Shown here piece by piece: positions 34,278 through 43,333 of a DNA stretch of 64,000 nucleotides (positions within the stretch are counted from its first letter, which is position 1; every line of letters begins with the position of its first letter). Below the pieces are notes generated by a model that worked only from the letters and a program-made list of their open reading frames with translations, made no database searches and was not told the DNA's origin. The position numbers and the translations under genes are program-made. This DNA is from Alteromonas sp. BL110 (GTDB taxonomy: Bacteria > Pseudomonadota > Gammaproteobacteria > Enterobacterales > Alteromonadaceae). Location of the stretch: the NCBI RefSeq assembly GCF_003443615.1, contig NZ_CP031967.1, positions 1,054,001 through 1,118,000 on the forward strand. Direction: 5' to 3'.

Positions 34278-36374
34278 CTACTTTTCCTTTTCTGCGAAAT
34301 ACCCAGCCCGCTCTAAAATTATCTCTGTTTGATTTTGGGCGCTTTCTAACGCTGCTTTAACGCTCGTTTTACCGGTAACTACATCATTAATTTGTGCACC
34401 TACTGCGTAACCAATAGCAGTAAACTCTGGGATAGGAATAAACTGGCTCCCTATCAAGGATTCACTCGGCTCATCGCTTGAAAGTAACTTTAACGCTTGA
34501 TGCTCAAAAGCAGCATAGGGCACAGCTTGCTGATAGGCGTCGGAATAGGTTGAGTGCCTAGTACCTGAAGGGGCTGCGTATTCACCGCGGACTTTTTTAA
34601 GGTCATCAATAAAGGCTTTTGATGTTAAAAAATGCGCAAGTCGCTGGGACTCTTTCACATAGCGCGATTGTTTCGGAATGGCAAAATTCCATGACCAAAA
34701 CCACTGCGCCCCTTTTTGTTGCTTTCCGAGCGGCGCATAAGTAACGCCAGTGAATTGAGTAACTTTAGAAAAGCTTTTGTCAAATAGCGCGCCACCTAAA
34801 GAAGAAGCGTCAATGAAAAACGCTAATTTGCCTTGAGCAAAGAGTTTTTGGTTCTCTTGCCACCCCATATCTTCGTTTTCTGGGGGGCCAAAGTTCTTTG
34901 CAAGGTCAGCGTACATACTCACTGCATTAAACCACGCTTTGCTGTCTAACGTGGGCCGCATTTTTTCATCTAACCACGAAGCCCCATAGGTATTGGCCAT
35001 AGTACTCACTAATGCCATATTCTGCCCCCACCCCACTCGCGTTCTAAGCCCTACCCCATAAACTTCCTTTTCGGGTATATGTATTTGTTTAGCGAGCGCC
35101 TTAATGTCGGTATATGTAAGCACTGAGGGAAGGCTTAAATTAAACTTATCTAGCAGGTCCTTTCGGTAAAAAGTTAATGTAGTTTCAGCGACAAACGGCA
35201 AGCCGTAGAGCTGTCCGTCAACGGTATTGGCATGTAGGGCAGCAGGAATGACATCATTGATATCATAATTGTCTGGATGCGTTTTAAAAGGAACGAGAAT
35301 GTCTCGCTTCGCCCAAATGGGAAGCCCGTAGTTGCCAATTAGTACCAAGTCAAAGCTATTTTCATTTACTGAAAAATTACCGAGTAACCTACGACGCAAA
35401 ACGGTTTCATCCATTATTCGCCATTGGATATTTGACTGTGACAGGGGGGAGTCGTATTTATCCAGGTATGCTTTTGCATGAAAAACAGCATTAATATCTG
35501 GCGCACCAACAATTAAGGCGTCTTCGTTTAGTGAGGCCTTATATACGCCATATTTTTCAAGTGTGTGAGTTAAAAGCCCATTCTGTTTTTGTTTCTGTAA
35601 CGCTAGGTTGAATTTCTCAATTAATTTGGAAGATTCAGGGCTTTGTTTTGAAAGCGCTAGATGAAAAGAGCTTTGCACTTCCTCTTTAGGGATAAATATA
35701 AACTCACCTATGAGGCTAGGACGCTCATTAACTAATGCCTCTTTGGCGCTATATTTATCAATAAATAAAACATCAATTCTCTCTCTTCCCAATAAATCTA
35801 ATAAATTAACCGTAGACTTTCCTGGGTACATATTGAAAAACGCTTCATTTGATAAAAATTGAGGTGCTACTGTGCCTCTTAGGTACCCAATTCCTCGCAA
35901 GTTTTGTCGTTTGAGCCATTCAACTAGATTAGGTATTTCACTCCTATCCTTAAAGTCTTTCGTCCTAATTAGGAATCCACTTGCTCCCGCTGGAATAGCA
36001 TCAGATAGAAGAAATGCGTCATTGACGCGCTCGTAGTCGTGAACAGGGAATACACCGTCTATGGCTCCCTTCTCCGCCAACAGTAGAGCCCTGGCATGAG
36101 GATAGCGCTCTACATTAAGCTGTTCCCCTAACTCTTCAAAGGCCCTTATTACCACTTCATTCACATAGCCTTTTGACACATCTTTGCCGTCGCTGAATGG
36201 GCTTACCTCAGATGTTGCCAGCGTAATAGAGCGTGCATAAGTAAAATTGGTGCAAAGTAGAAAAACCAAACATAGCAAGTACAACCCTATCGCCTTTTTA
36301 GGTACCGACGTACGGGTAAGAAGGTGAACAACATCACCCGCTAAATTTGGCATTATATAATTTCCAGTATTCAT
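34278..36374 (-). CDS. fused double extracellular solute-binding protein
   Basis: After a signal anchor/peptide (about residues 27-47, GLYLLCLVFLLCTNFTYA) two periplasmic binding domains stand in series. Residues 48-285 resemble the amino-acid type (SBP_bac_3: LATSEVSPFSDG, GYVNEVVIRAFEELG, DGVFPVHDYERV). Residues 290-690 resemble the sugar type (SBP_bac_1: LPFVAETTLTFYRKDLLDKF, KLAFFIDASSLGG, GAQWFWSWNFAIPKQSR). No ABC permease or ATPase gene is adjacent, so the fusion may be a sensor or a free scavenger. Another ATG at 36353 is possible. It is divergent from a secreted metallopeptidase. Ligands are unknown. Confidence 0.75.
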   Translation of the reverse strand: MNTGNYIMPNLAGDVVHLLTRTSVPKKAIGLYLLCLVFLLCTNFTYARSITLATSEVSPFSDGKDVSKGYVNEVVIRAFEELGEQLNVERYPHARALLLAEKGAIDGVFPVHDYERVNDAFLLSDAIPAGASGFLIRTKDFKDRSEIPNLVEWLKRQNLRGIGYLRGTVAPQFLSNEAFFNMYPGKSTVNLLDLLGRERIDVLFIDKYSAKEALVNERPSLIGEFIFIPKEEVQSSFHLALSKQSPESSKLIEKFNLALQKQKQNGLLTHTLEKYGVYKASLNEDALIVGAPDINAVFHAKAYLDKYDSPLSQSNIQWRIMDETVLRRRLLGNFSVNENSFDLVLIGNYGLPIWAKRDILVPFKTHPDNYDINDVIPAALHANTVDGQLYGLPFVAETTLTFYRKDLLDKFNLSLPSVLTYTDIKALAKQIHIPEKEVYGVGLRTRVGWGQNMALVSTMANTYGASWLDEKMRPTLDSKAWFNAVSMYADLAKNFGPPENEDMGWQENQKLFAQGKLAFFIDASSLGGALFDKSFSKVTQFTGVTYAPLGKQQKGAQWFWSWNFAIPKQSRYVKESQRLAHFLTSKAFIDDLKKVRGEYAAPSGTRHSTYSDAYQQAVPYAAFEHQALKLLSSDEPSESLIGSQFIPIPEFTAIGYAVGAQINDVVTGKTSVKAALESAQNQTEIILERAGYFAEKEK

Positions 36375-36431
36375 TAGATGTAAGTTTAAATAGCAGATAA
36401 AAACAAAAAGTGCGTTACTATCCCTAGATAA

Positions 36432-36466
36432 ATTAACATTAAATCAGTCAACACTCATTAACATTA
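36432..36466. promoter_or_regulatory. direct repeat in divergent promoter region
   Basis: ATTAACATTA occurs at 36432-36441 and 36457-36466, 25 bp apart, between the solute-binding fusion gene and the metallopeptidase gene. It may be a shared operator or A/T-rich promoter sequence. Confidence 0.3.
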
Positions 36467-36571
36467 TTTTAACGCCGCTTGCGGAAAATACGCGCTAACG
36501 ATGATATTAGCTACAGTAGTAATACGCGAAAGTAAGCCATTATCACTACACTTAAAAAGGATCTTTTAATT

Positions 36572-37936
36572 GTGACTTCCCCACTACGAACTACAGTTTC
36601 CCCCTTTCTTACTCTTTTTGTGTTGTTAATCACAAACTTTACGAGTGGCGTGAGTCTCGCTAAACAGGTCGACACCGTAATTGAAAAAATTCAGACAGAG
36701 AGCGGTGCTACCTGGGAGTTAAGCTATACCCTTGATACGCCCTCACAACAGCTAGTATTTGTCCGAAATCCTGACGCTTCTAGAACCACTCGCTGGCTAC
36801 CCAAAAGTAGTGACATTGAGATTGTCTATGACGTCGCTGCACAACAGGAGATTGTGCGATCCAAAACGGGAAAGCCCATCTCTAAGGTTTCCTTTGTTTT
36901 AACTCCCACCTACAAACACTTAAGCAAAGACTATGCGCCGTTTTCACCCTTTTCAAACGGTGGCAATGCCTTTCATTCTGGTCGCCTGTTTGCTTGTGCT
37001 AATACTTGTAAAGATGAACATAATGAATGGCCTATAACCCTTAAAGCGCCAAGCGGCGAACATATCGTTTTAAACGGAAAAGTAGTTAGTGGCAGCGCCT
37101 CATGGGTAGATAAAAATAATGGCAGGCAGGTTTATGTAGGTAAGCAGCAACCTATTATCACCGACAGCGCTGTTGCTCTTATCGACACTGCTCTACCTGA
37201 AAGCATACTAGCGAAGCTTAAGTACGACATGCCCAATTTAATGGCTTATTTCTCTCACTCCCTTGCCCCACTTGCCACTGAGAAACCTATGCTATTTGCT
37301 TCCTACGCCATGGTTGACGGTCATTCTTCACAAGGCGGCACGCTGCCAAATCAAATCTTTATGCACTGGAACAGAAATGATTTGGACAAGCGCGCTGAGA
37401 ATAGCGACTTTGCCAATAAGACGTTGTGGTTCTTTGCCCATGAAGCTGCACATTTATATCAGCCGGGTAATACTGCCGGTGTTTCAGAGAATGACGAACA
37501 ATCATGGTTACATGAAGGTAGCGCCGACTACTTTGCGGCACTCGCTATGAACTATCTTTATGAAGATGCCAAAAGCTATGTAAAAAGGCGTATAACCCAC
37601 GCGTTTGAAAGCTGCACGCAAGGTTTAACGCAAAGCACACTTGCCAACGCTTACAAGAGCGGACACTTCAACCTTTATTATTCTTGCGGAATGGTAATAC
37701 ACCGCGCCATCGACAGCGTAGTGCAGCAAAAAACGTTAGGTGAGGAGTCGCTGTTCACCGTATGGAAACGACTTCAAAAAGCAGTGAGTAGAGGCATGCC
37801 GCCTGGCACAGCAACCTTCATAGCATTACTTGAGCCTTATAACGCACCGGAACTTATTGACGCCATAAATAATGCAACGAGTGATGATGCTTTAAAAGCC
37901 ATTCAAGGAGTTGAAGCGCTATATCAGATGAACTAG
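36572..37936 (+). CDS. secreted zinc metallopeptidase-like protein (HExxH)
   Basis: A signal peptide (LTLFVLLITNFTSGVSLA) precedes a 420-residue body. HEAAH at residues 290-294 is followed after 20 residues by Glu in WLHEGSADYFAALAMNYLY, the gluzincin layout HExxH-(x~20)-E that binds one zinc ion. The N-terminal 230 residues look beta-rich, as in M1-type or peptidase-MA-like proteins, with a Cys pair (FACANTC) able to form a disulfide in the periplasm. GTG start with AAAGGA about ten bases upstream. Substrate unknown. It is divergent from the double solute-binding protein, so the two could belong to one peptide-use function, but this is only inference. Confidence 0.75.
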   Translation: MTSPLRTTVSPFLTLFVLLITNFTSGVSLAKQVDTVIEKIQTESGATWELSYTLDTPSQQLVFVRNPDASRTTRWLPKSSDIEIVYDVAAQQEIVRSKTGKPISKVSFVLTPTYKHLSKDYAPFSPFSNGGNAFHSGRLFACANTCKDEHNEWPITLKAPSGEHIVLNGKVVSGSASWVDKNNGRQVYVGKQQPIITDSAVALIDTALPESILAKLKYDMPNLMAYFSHSLAPLATEKPMLFASYAMVDGHSSQGGTLPNQIFMHWNRNDLDKRAENSDFANKTLWFFAHEAAHLYQPGNTAGVSENDEQSWLHEGSADYFAALAMNYLYEDAKSYVKRRITHAFESCTQGLTQSTLANAYKSGHFNLYYSCGMVIHRAIDSVVQQKTLGEESLFTVWKRLQKAVSRGMPPGTATFIALLEPYNAPELIDAINNATSDDALKAIQGVEALYQMN

Positions 37937-38043
37937 TCCTTTCAACGCCTATGTAGTAAAAACGACAACCAATGGTCTAGTATTAATGACTTATCACAAC
38001 GCAATGCGTACAATACCGCCCCCGAAAAATAGGTTGGTGATTT

Positions 38044-40917
38044 ATGAGTTCAGATAGTCAATTTTTAGTTGGTCAGCGTTGGTTAAGCAACACAGAAATA
38101 GAGCTGGGGCTGGGCGTAGTTATCGGTAACGATTTCCGTTCAGTTGAAGTGTTGTATCCGGCAACAGGCGAAGCGCGAAAATACACGAAGCAAGACGCGC
38201 CGCTTACGCGACTAATATTCGAAATTGGCGAAACGGTCAAAAGCCAAGACGGCTGGGAAATGACCATTACTGAAAAAGAAGAAAGCCAAGGTTTATTTGT
38301 ATATCACGGGCTCCGGGAAGATACCAAGGCCCAAGTGCGTTTACCTGAAACCATGCTAGACAGCCACATTCGCTTAAACCAACCTGAAAAGCGCCTGTTC
38401 AGTCAGCAACTAGACAATCCGAAATGGTTCGACTTACGGGAACGCGCCCTAGATCATCAATACGAATATTTGCGTTCAAGTACTATCGGTCTTGCCGGTG
38501 CCCGCATATCGCTTATCCCACACCAGCTACACATAGCATCAGAGGTAGGCGGCAGACACGCGCCTCGCGTGTTGCTTGCTGATGAAGTAGGGCTTGGTAA
38601 AACCATTGAAGCAGCATTAATTATTCACCAGCAGCTTAAAACAGGCCGGGCCGAGCGCGTGCTTATCTTGGTTCCAGACTCGCTTATGCATCAATGGCTA
38701 GTTGAAATGCTACGCCGTGTGAACCTTCCTTTTGCCATTTACGATGAGAGTCGTTGCGAAGCAATAGAGAAGAGTGAAGGATTAAGTGAAGGCTTAGAAG
38801 ATGACGAAGCGTCTGCTACAAGCACAGTAAATCCATTTGAAAGCGATCAGCTGGTACTTTGCAGTATCGACTTCCTCAGTAAAAGTGAAAAACGCCAACA
38901 GCAAATTCAAGCCGCAGGTTGGGACTTAATGGTTGTCGATGAAGCCCACCACCTTGCTTGGTCAAGTGAAGCTCCCTCTGCCGAATACCTGTGTGTTGAA
39001 GCATTAGCCAACCAAACACCTGGCGTATTGCTACTTACCGCAACGCCTGATCAACTTGGTCACGAAAGCCACTTTGCACGCTTACGCCTACTCGACCCGG
39101 CACGCTTTCATAGTTACGACGCTTTCTTAGATGAAGAATCGAAATACAGCCAACTCGCCGATGCGGTAGCGCCATTACTTTCAGACGCCGAGCCTAACGA
39201 CAAACAGCGCAGCAAACTTGCTGAGTTTGCGCCCGACGTTATGGAACATGCGGGAGACTTAAACTCGCAAGAAAATCGCCATGCGTTGCTGCATCAACTT
39301 ATTGACTGTCACGGTACAGGTCGCATGTTGTTCAGAAACCGTCGCGCCAATATTGAAGGCTTTCCAATGCGTAAACTAAGCGCTTATGAATTGGCACTGC
39401 CTGAAGTTTATTCAGAGGCAGTTAGCGGCGCCGACTTAACCTATTCACTCTATCCTGAGCGTATGGCAAGTGTGGTTAACAGCTGGACTAAGCACGACCC
39501 TCGCGTTGAGTGGCTGCTAGACTTTATGCAAAGCGTTAAGCCAGAAAAAATTCTGCTTATTTGCGCCAGCGCTCGTACGGCACAAGAACTAGGCGAAGTT
39601 ATTCGCACGCAAACCGGCATACGCCATAGTGTATTCCACGAAGGCATGAGCATAGTAGAGCGCGATAAGGCGGCCCATTACTTTGCCGACGAAGAAGATG
39701 GCGCACAAATTTTACTGTGCAGTGAAATAGGCAGCGAAGGCCGCAACTTCCAGTTTGCTCACCACTTAGTATTGTTTGATTTACCTATTACGCCAGACCT
39801 GCTTGAACAACGCATTGGGCGTCTTGATCGTATCGGGCAAACCCAAACTGTACAAATTCACGTGCCGTATTTAGCGAAAACCGCTCAGCACGTATTGTTA
39901 GATTGGTATCACGAAGGGCTTAATGCCTTTGAGAAGACCTGTCCGACCGGCTCTGGCGTGTTCGACGACGTCAAACCTTTGCTTATTGGTGCCTGCTTAC
40001 ATCCTGACGATATGAGCGCCCGTGACGAGCTTGTAAACATGAGTGTTACGCTAAATAGCCAACTGGTGGCACAGCTTGAAGCCGGTCGCGATCGTCTTCT
40101 TGAGCTTAATGCCTCTGGCGAAGGCCGTGTGGAGCAATTGCTTGAAGATATTATCACCCTTGATAGCGAACAAGATTTATCGCGTTTTATGGGCCGTGTC
40201 TTTGACGCTATTGGCGTCCAGCAAGACGAAAAAGGCAACGACTGCTTTATCCTTATGCCAACCGAATCGATGGTGAGTCAGCTTCCAGGGCTTGATCCAG
40301 AGGGTATGACGGTGACTTACAAACGCCGTGTTGCTACCACGCTCGAAAACGTACAGTTTCTTAGCTGGGACCATCCGCTCGTACATACCGCTATTGATGT
40401 AGTGCTGACCGACGTTCACGGAAAAAGTAGCATGGGCTTTATTGCTGAGCCTTCTTTGCCGAAAGGCGCCTACTGGATAGAAACCCTTTTCGTGCTGCAT
40501 GCACAAGCGCCGAAAGCGCTTCAATTGGGGCGCTTCTTGCCACAAACGCCGGTACGCGTTTGTTTAGATGCGCAGGGCAATCCATCTGATTTGAGCTTTG
40601 ATGTTAAGCGTAAAATTGGTCGCAAGATTTCTTCTCAACTTCTAAAAGCACTGCAGCAGCCGCTTGAGCTTGCTATCGAGAAAGCACGTAAGCTTGCCCA
40701 TCATGAGGCTAACCAAAAGCAGCATGATGCTCTTAACGATATGCACAGCACATTGAATGATGAAATACAGCGCTTGCGCGATCTTCAAAAGCGCAATCCT
40801 GCTGTGCGCGATAGCGAAATTGAATTTATTGAAACACAAATGAATGCGCTCGATAAGGTCATTCAGGAAGCTGATGTTCAGCTAGATGCCATACGTATTG
40901 TGGTGAACAACCCGTAG
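38044..40917 (+). CDS. rapA: RNA polymerase-associated SWI2/SNF2 ATPase RapA
   Basis: A 957-residue protein like E. coli RapA (968): N-terminal Tudor-like region (SDSQFLVGQRWLSNTEIELG), SNF2 ATPase core with LADEVGLGKTIEAAL (Walker A), VVDEAHHLAW (DEAH), LLTATPDQLG (III) and DLLEQRIGRLDRIGQ (VI), then RapA-specific spacer and C-terminal domains. RapA binds RNA polymerase and helps its recycling after termination. rluA follows 50 bp downstream on the same strand, a pairing also known from E. coli. Confidence 0.96.
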   Translation: MSSDSQFLVGQRWLSNTEIELGLGVVIGNDFRSVEVLYPATGEARKYTKQDAPLTRLIFEIGETVKSQDGWEMTITEKEESQGLFVYHGLREDTKAQVRLPETMLDSHIRLNQPEKRLFSQQLDNPKWFDLRERALDHQYEYLRSSTIGLAGARISLIPHQLHIASEVGGRHAPRVLLADEVGLGKTIEAALIIHQQLKTGRAERVLILVPDSLMHQWLVEMLRRVNLPFAIYDESRCEAIEKSEGLSEGLEDDEASATSTVNPFESDQLVLCSIDFLSKSEKRQQQIQAAGWDLMVVDEAHHLAWSSEAPSAEYLCVEALANQTPGVLLLTATPDQLGHESHFARLRLLDPARFHSYDAFLDEESKYSQLADAVAPLLSDAEPNDKQRSKLAEFAPDVMEHAGDLNSQENRHALLHQLIDCHGTGRMLFRNRRANIEGFPMRKLSAYELALPEVYSEAVSGADLTYSLYPERMASVVNSWTKHDPRVEWLLDFMQSVKPEKILLICASARTAQELGEVIRTQTGIRHSVFHEGMSIVERDKAAHYFADEEDGAQILLCSEIGSEGRNFQFAHHLVLFDLPITPDLLEQRIGRLDRIGQTQTVQIHVPYLAKTAQHVLLDWYHEGLNAFEKTCPTGSGVFDDVKPLLIGACLHPDDMSARDELVNMSVTLNSQLVAQLEAGRDRLLELNASGEGRVEQLLEDIITLDSEQDLSRFMGRVFDAIGVQQDEKGNDCFILMPTESMVSQLPGLDPEGMTVTYKRRVATTLENVQFLSWDHPLVHTAIDVVLTDVHGKSSMGFIAEPSLPKGAYWIETLFVLHAQAPKALQLGRFLPQTPVRVCLDAQGNPSDLSFDVKRKIGRKISSQLLKALQQPLELAIEKARKLAHHEANQKQHDALNDMHSTLNDEIQRLRDLQKRNPAVRDSEIEFIETQMNALDKVIQEADVQLDAIRIVVNNP

Positions 40918-40967
40918 ATGCGAAATATTAGACACTAAAAGAACATCCTTGAAGTAACGAGTACATA

Positions 40968-41684
40968 ATGGCAAACCCGAGTTTTGTTTATAACCCGCCT
41001 ATGACGCCTTATCTTGATATTCTGTATCAAGATGAGGATATGGTGGTAACTCATAAGCCTAGCGGGCTATTGAGCGTGCCTGGTAAGGCTTTAGAGCACC
41101 GCGACTCGCTCATTAGCCGGGTGAACTCTGTATACCCCACTGCTACGGTAGTTCATCGGCTAGATATGGCGACATCGGGTATCTTAGTGCTGGCACTGAA
41201 TAAAGAGAGTCATCGCCATATATCAAAACAATTTGAGCTTAGACAAACCAAAAAGCGGTATTTCGCACGGGTACACGGTCATGTAGCACAAGACAGTGGA
41301 GAGATTAATTTACCCCTTATTTGCGACTGGCCGAACAGACCGAAGCAAATGGTAGATTTCGAGCGCGGTAAGAAAGCAGTAACGCATTTTGACGTTGTCG
41401 AGCGTACCCATGATGAAAAAGGTTTGCCCTACTCTTTAATTGCCCTTTACCCCATCACAGGTCGCTCTCACCAATTGCGCGTGCATATGCTTGCTTTAGG
41501 CCACCCTATTTTAGGTGACAGACTTTATGCCCATGAAGAAGCATTATCTATGGCATCTCGCTTACAGCTACATGCAGAAAGCTTAAGCTTTTCCCACCCT
41601 ACACTCAGGCATTGGCAGCATTTCCACATCCCTATTCCTTTTAGCCAGTACCAACCCAAAGCACTTTCTGAAAGTATTGAGTAG
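40968..41684 (+). CDS. rluA: pseudouridine synthase RluA (23S rRNA U746 and tRNA U32)
   Basis: Collinear with E. coli RluA: DILYQDEDMVVTHKPSGLLS, the catalytic Asp motif VHRLDMATSGILVLAL, LICDWPNRPKQ, and PITGRSHQLRVHMLALGHPI. RluA is the dual-specificity enzyme that isomerises U746 of 23S rRNA and U32 of some tRNAs. 238 residues against 219 in E. coli, with additional residues at both ends. It probably shares a transcript with rapA. A palindromic repeat element starts 7 bp after the stop. Confidence 0.95.
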   Translation: MANPSFVYNPPMTPYLDILYQDEDMVVTHKPSGLLSVPGKALEHRDSLISRVNSVYPTATVVHRLDMATSGILVLALNKESHRHISKQFELRQTKKRYFARVHGHVAQDSGEINLPLICDWPNRPKQMVDFERGKKAVTHFDVVERTHDEKGLPYSLIALYPITGRSHQLRVHMLALGHPILGDRLYAHEEALSMASRLQLHAESLSFSHPTLRHWQHFHIPIPFSQYQPKALSESIE

Positions 41685-41690
41685 TGTGTT

Positions 41691-41748
41691 ATACCAATCC
41701 GCATAGATAACTCTCACTAAGTGGGTAATTATCTATGCAAACTGGTAT
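41691..41748. repeat. palindromic repeat element after rluA
   Basis: Arms of 20 bases, ATACCAATCCGCATAGATAA and (reversed) ATACCAGTTTGCATAGATAA, match at 17 of 20 positions around an 18-base centre. The whole can fold to a long hairpin. Such ATACCAATTTGCATAGATAA-type palindromes recur in intergenic DNA of marine gammaproteobacteria as far as I know; a half copy lies at 13512-13524 in this window. It may also end the rluA transcript. Confidence 0.65.
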
Positions 41749-41876
41749 TGTCTATAGACTTCATTTCAGTTTTATAAGGTTCTGCCGATAACCTTTGTAG
41801 AATGCTTGGTGTATGAATTGATTTGATGCTGCCTCGACTGCGCAAATCAAAAATAGGTAAAGGCAAACCGTTTTTT

Positions 41877-42764
41877 ATGAAAAGGCACGCTCTCCTTATA
41901 ACATTTGCAGTTATCGTCTCGCTGCTGCCTGTGACGGCTCATTGTGATTTTTTCACAGATGTAAGTAATGCCTATTTGCCCGGTGAAGTGGACACGTTAA
42001 TGGTAGGCGAAGACAAAGCCCCTGTTATTTTCATTGAGGCACAAACTCCGCTCCCTTTGGGTGTTGCAGTGGTACTCACTGAGCCCTTTCCATCTAGTCT
42101 TACTCTTGCTCAAGGTAACAGCTTAGCGAGTATGCTTGCTGAGAAAGGATGGAACGTAGTTATCAGCCCATTTAATTTGTCGACAAACTTACCATCAGTT
42201 CTAACTACTGAAGAACAAACCAGTGAAGCGCGAGCAGAAAGCGCATCTCCATCGATGGATAGCGAATCAATCATCCACCCTAGAAGTGATCAACTGACTC
42301 AGTACCTTGACTTTGAATCAACGACGACGGCACTAACCCTGCAACTCAGTGCTTTAGATAATTATTTGCAAGATAAAACCGGATACCGCATGGTCATTGC
42401 GCAAGGAATGCTTGCTTCGGCCTACTTGACTGCAATAGAAGTGCAGCCTGGTTTACAACCAGACTCGCTTGTCGCTATATCGCCATTTTGGCCACAAGAA
42501 AAAACAAATAACTTAGTGATTGATACTATCGCGAAAGCGAGCTTTCCTATTCTTGACCTGTCTTTAATAAACTTTAACGACTGGGAAGCAAGCACCGCAC
42601 TGAAAAGAAAGGTTCGCGCAAAAAACGAACTAAAGTTGCATTATAGACAAGTCCACCTGCCAAATAATTCTTTAACCTTTAGTATAAAAGAAATCAACAA
42701 AACTCCAAACATTCATATAGTTGCAAATACCATCATAGGCTGGACCAGACATCTAGGCTGGTAA
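41877..42764 (+). CDS. DUF3530-like secreted protein
   Basis: The ATG at 41877 opens a signal peptide (KRHALLITFAVIVSLLPVTA) and gives 295 residues; the frame upstream is open but adds a short basic extension with no signal sequence. The mature part resembles the DUF3530 group of alpha/beta-hydrolase-fold proteins: PLGVAVVLTEPFPSS, LASMLAEKGWNVVIS, YRMVIAQGMLASAYL and ISPFWPQEKTNN. The nucleophile position (AQGMLAS) carries Gly-Met instead of a G-x-S-x-G, so enzymatic activity is doubtful. Function unknown; it stands alone. Confidence 0.65.
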   Translation: MKRHALLITFAVIVSLLPVTAHCDFFTDVSNAYLPGEVDTLMVGEDKAPVIFIEAQTPLPLGVAVVLTEPFPSSLTLAQGNSLASMLAEKGWNVVISPFNLSTNLPSVLTTEEQTSEARAESASPSMDSESIIHPRSDQLTQYLDFESTTTALTLQLSALDNYLQDKTGYRMVIAQGMLASAYLTAIEVQPGLQPDSLVAISPFWPQEKTNNLVIDTIAKASFPILDLSLINFNDWEASTALKRKVRAKNELKLHYRQVHLPNNSLTFSIKEINKTPNIHIVANTIIGWTRHLGW

Positions 42765-42907
42765 TTCCTCTATCTTAGGATTAGGCTAAATCAGTATCCA
42801 AAACAGTTACCTACCCATATTCAGACGAATAATGGGATGTTGTAGTCAATGGTAATCATGTTATGGGCTATACTATTTTTTAGCAAACAACGGCGGTTGA
42901 GTGACTT

Positions 42908-43231
42908 GTGAATGTTCAGGAATTTGTAGATAACAAAGCGAAACAGCTGTGTTTCTATTTGAGAGCATTTTGGCACGGAGAGCTTCCTATCGAGGAGATC
43001 GAGCTATTCTTTTGGGATAGCATGGAAGAATGGGGGCAAATTGAATGCACACTAACCCAGCCATATACGCAAAAAGAGCGTGTTTTTTGGCATTTGCTTC
43101 ATCAAGTGCATTACTGGAATGAAGATAAACTAACAAAGGACCAGTTTCTTGTTGATGAGTTGACAAACTGCGTTAATTTTCTGGAAGGTTTAGGGCATTG
43201 TCCTCTAGACTGTGTCGGTATACGTCCGTGA
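42908..43231 (+). CDS. small soluble protein of unknown function
   Basis: 107 residues from a GTG start (42908): MNVQEFVDNKAKQLCFYLRA, FFWDSMEEWGQIE, QKERVFWHLLHQVHYWNED. It is rich in Trp, Phe and acidic residues and mostly helical, with four Cys, two of which (GHCPLDC) are close to the C-terminus. No signal peptide. I do not recognise it, but the codon use, compact length and conserved-looking aromatic pattern suggest a real gene. It is followed at 102 bp by the AmpG-like permease. Confidence 0.6.
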   Translation: MNVQEFVDNKAKQLCFYLRAFWHGELPIEEIELFFWDSMEEWGQIECTLTQPYTQKERVFWHLLHQVHYWNEDKLTKDQFLVDELTNCVNFLEGLGHCPLDCVGIRP

Positions 43232-43333
43232 ACACGGTTCACACCGTGGCTCACCTCACACTATTAGCTTCTCCTGCTTACCTCTAATTTATTGATATCG
43301 CCTTCACAGTTTTATTGCTAAACACAGTAGTTC

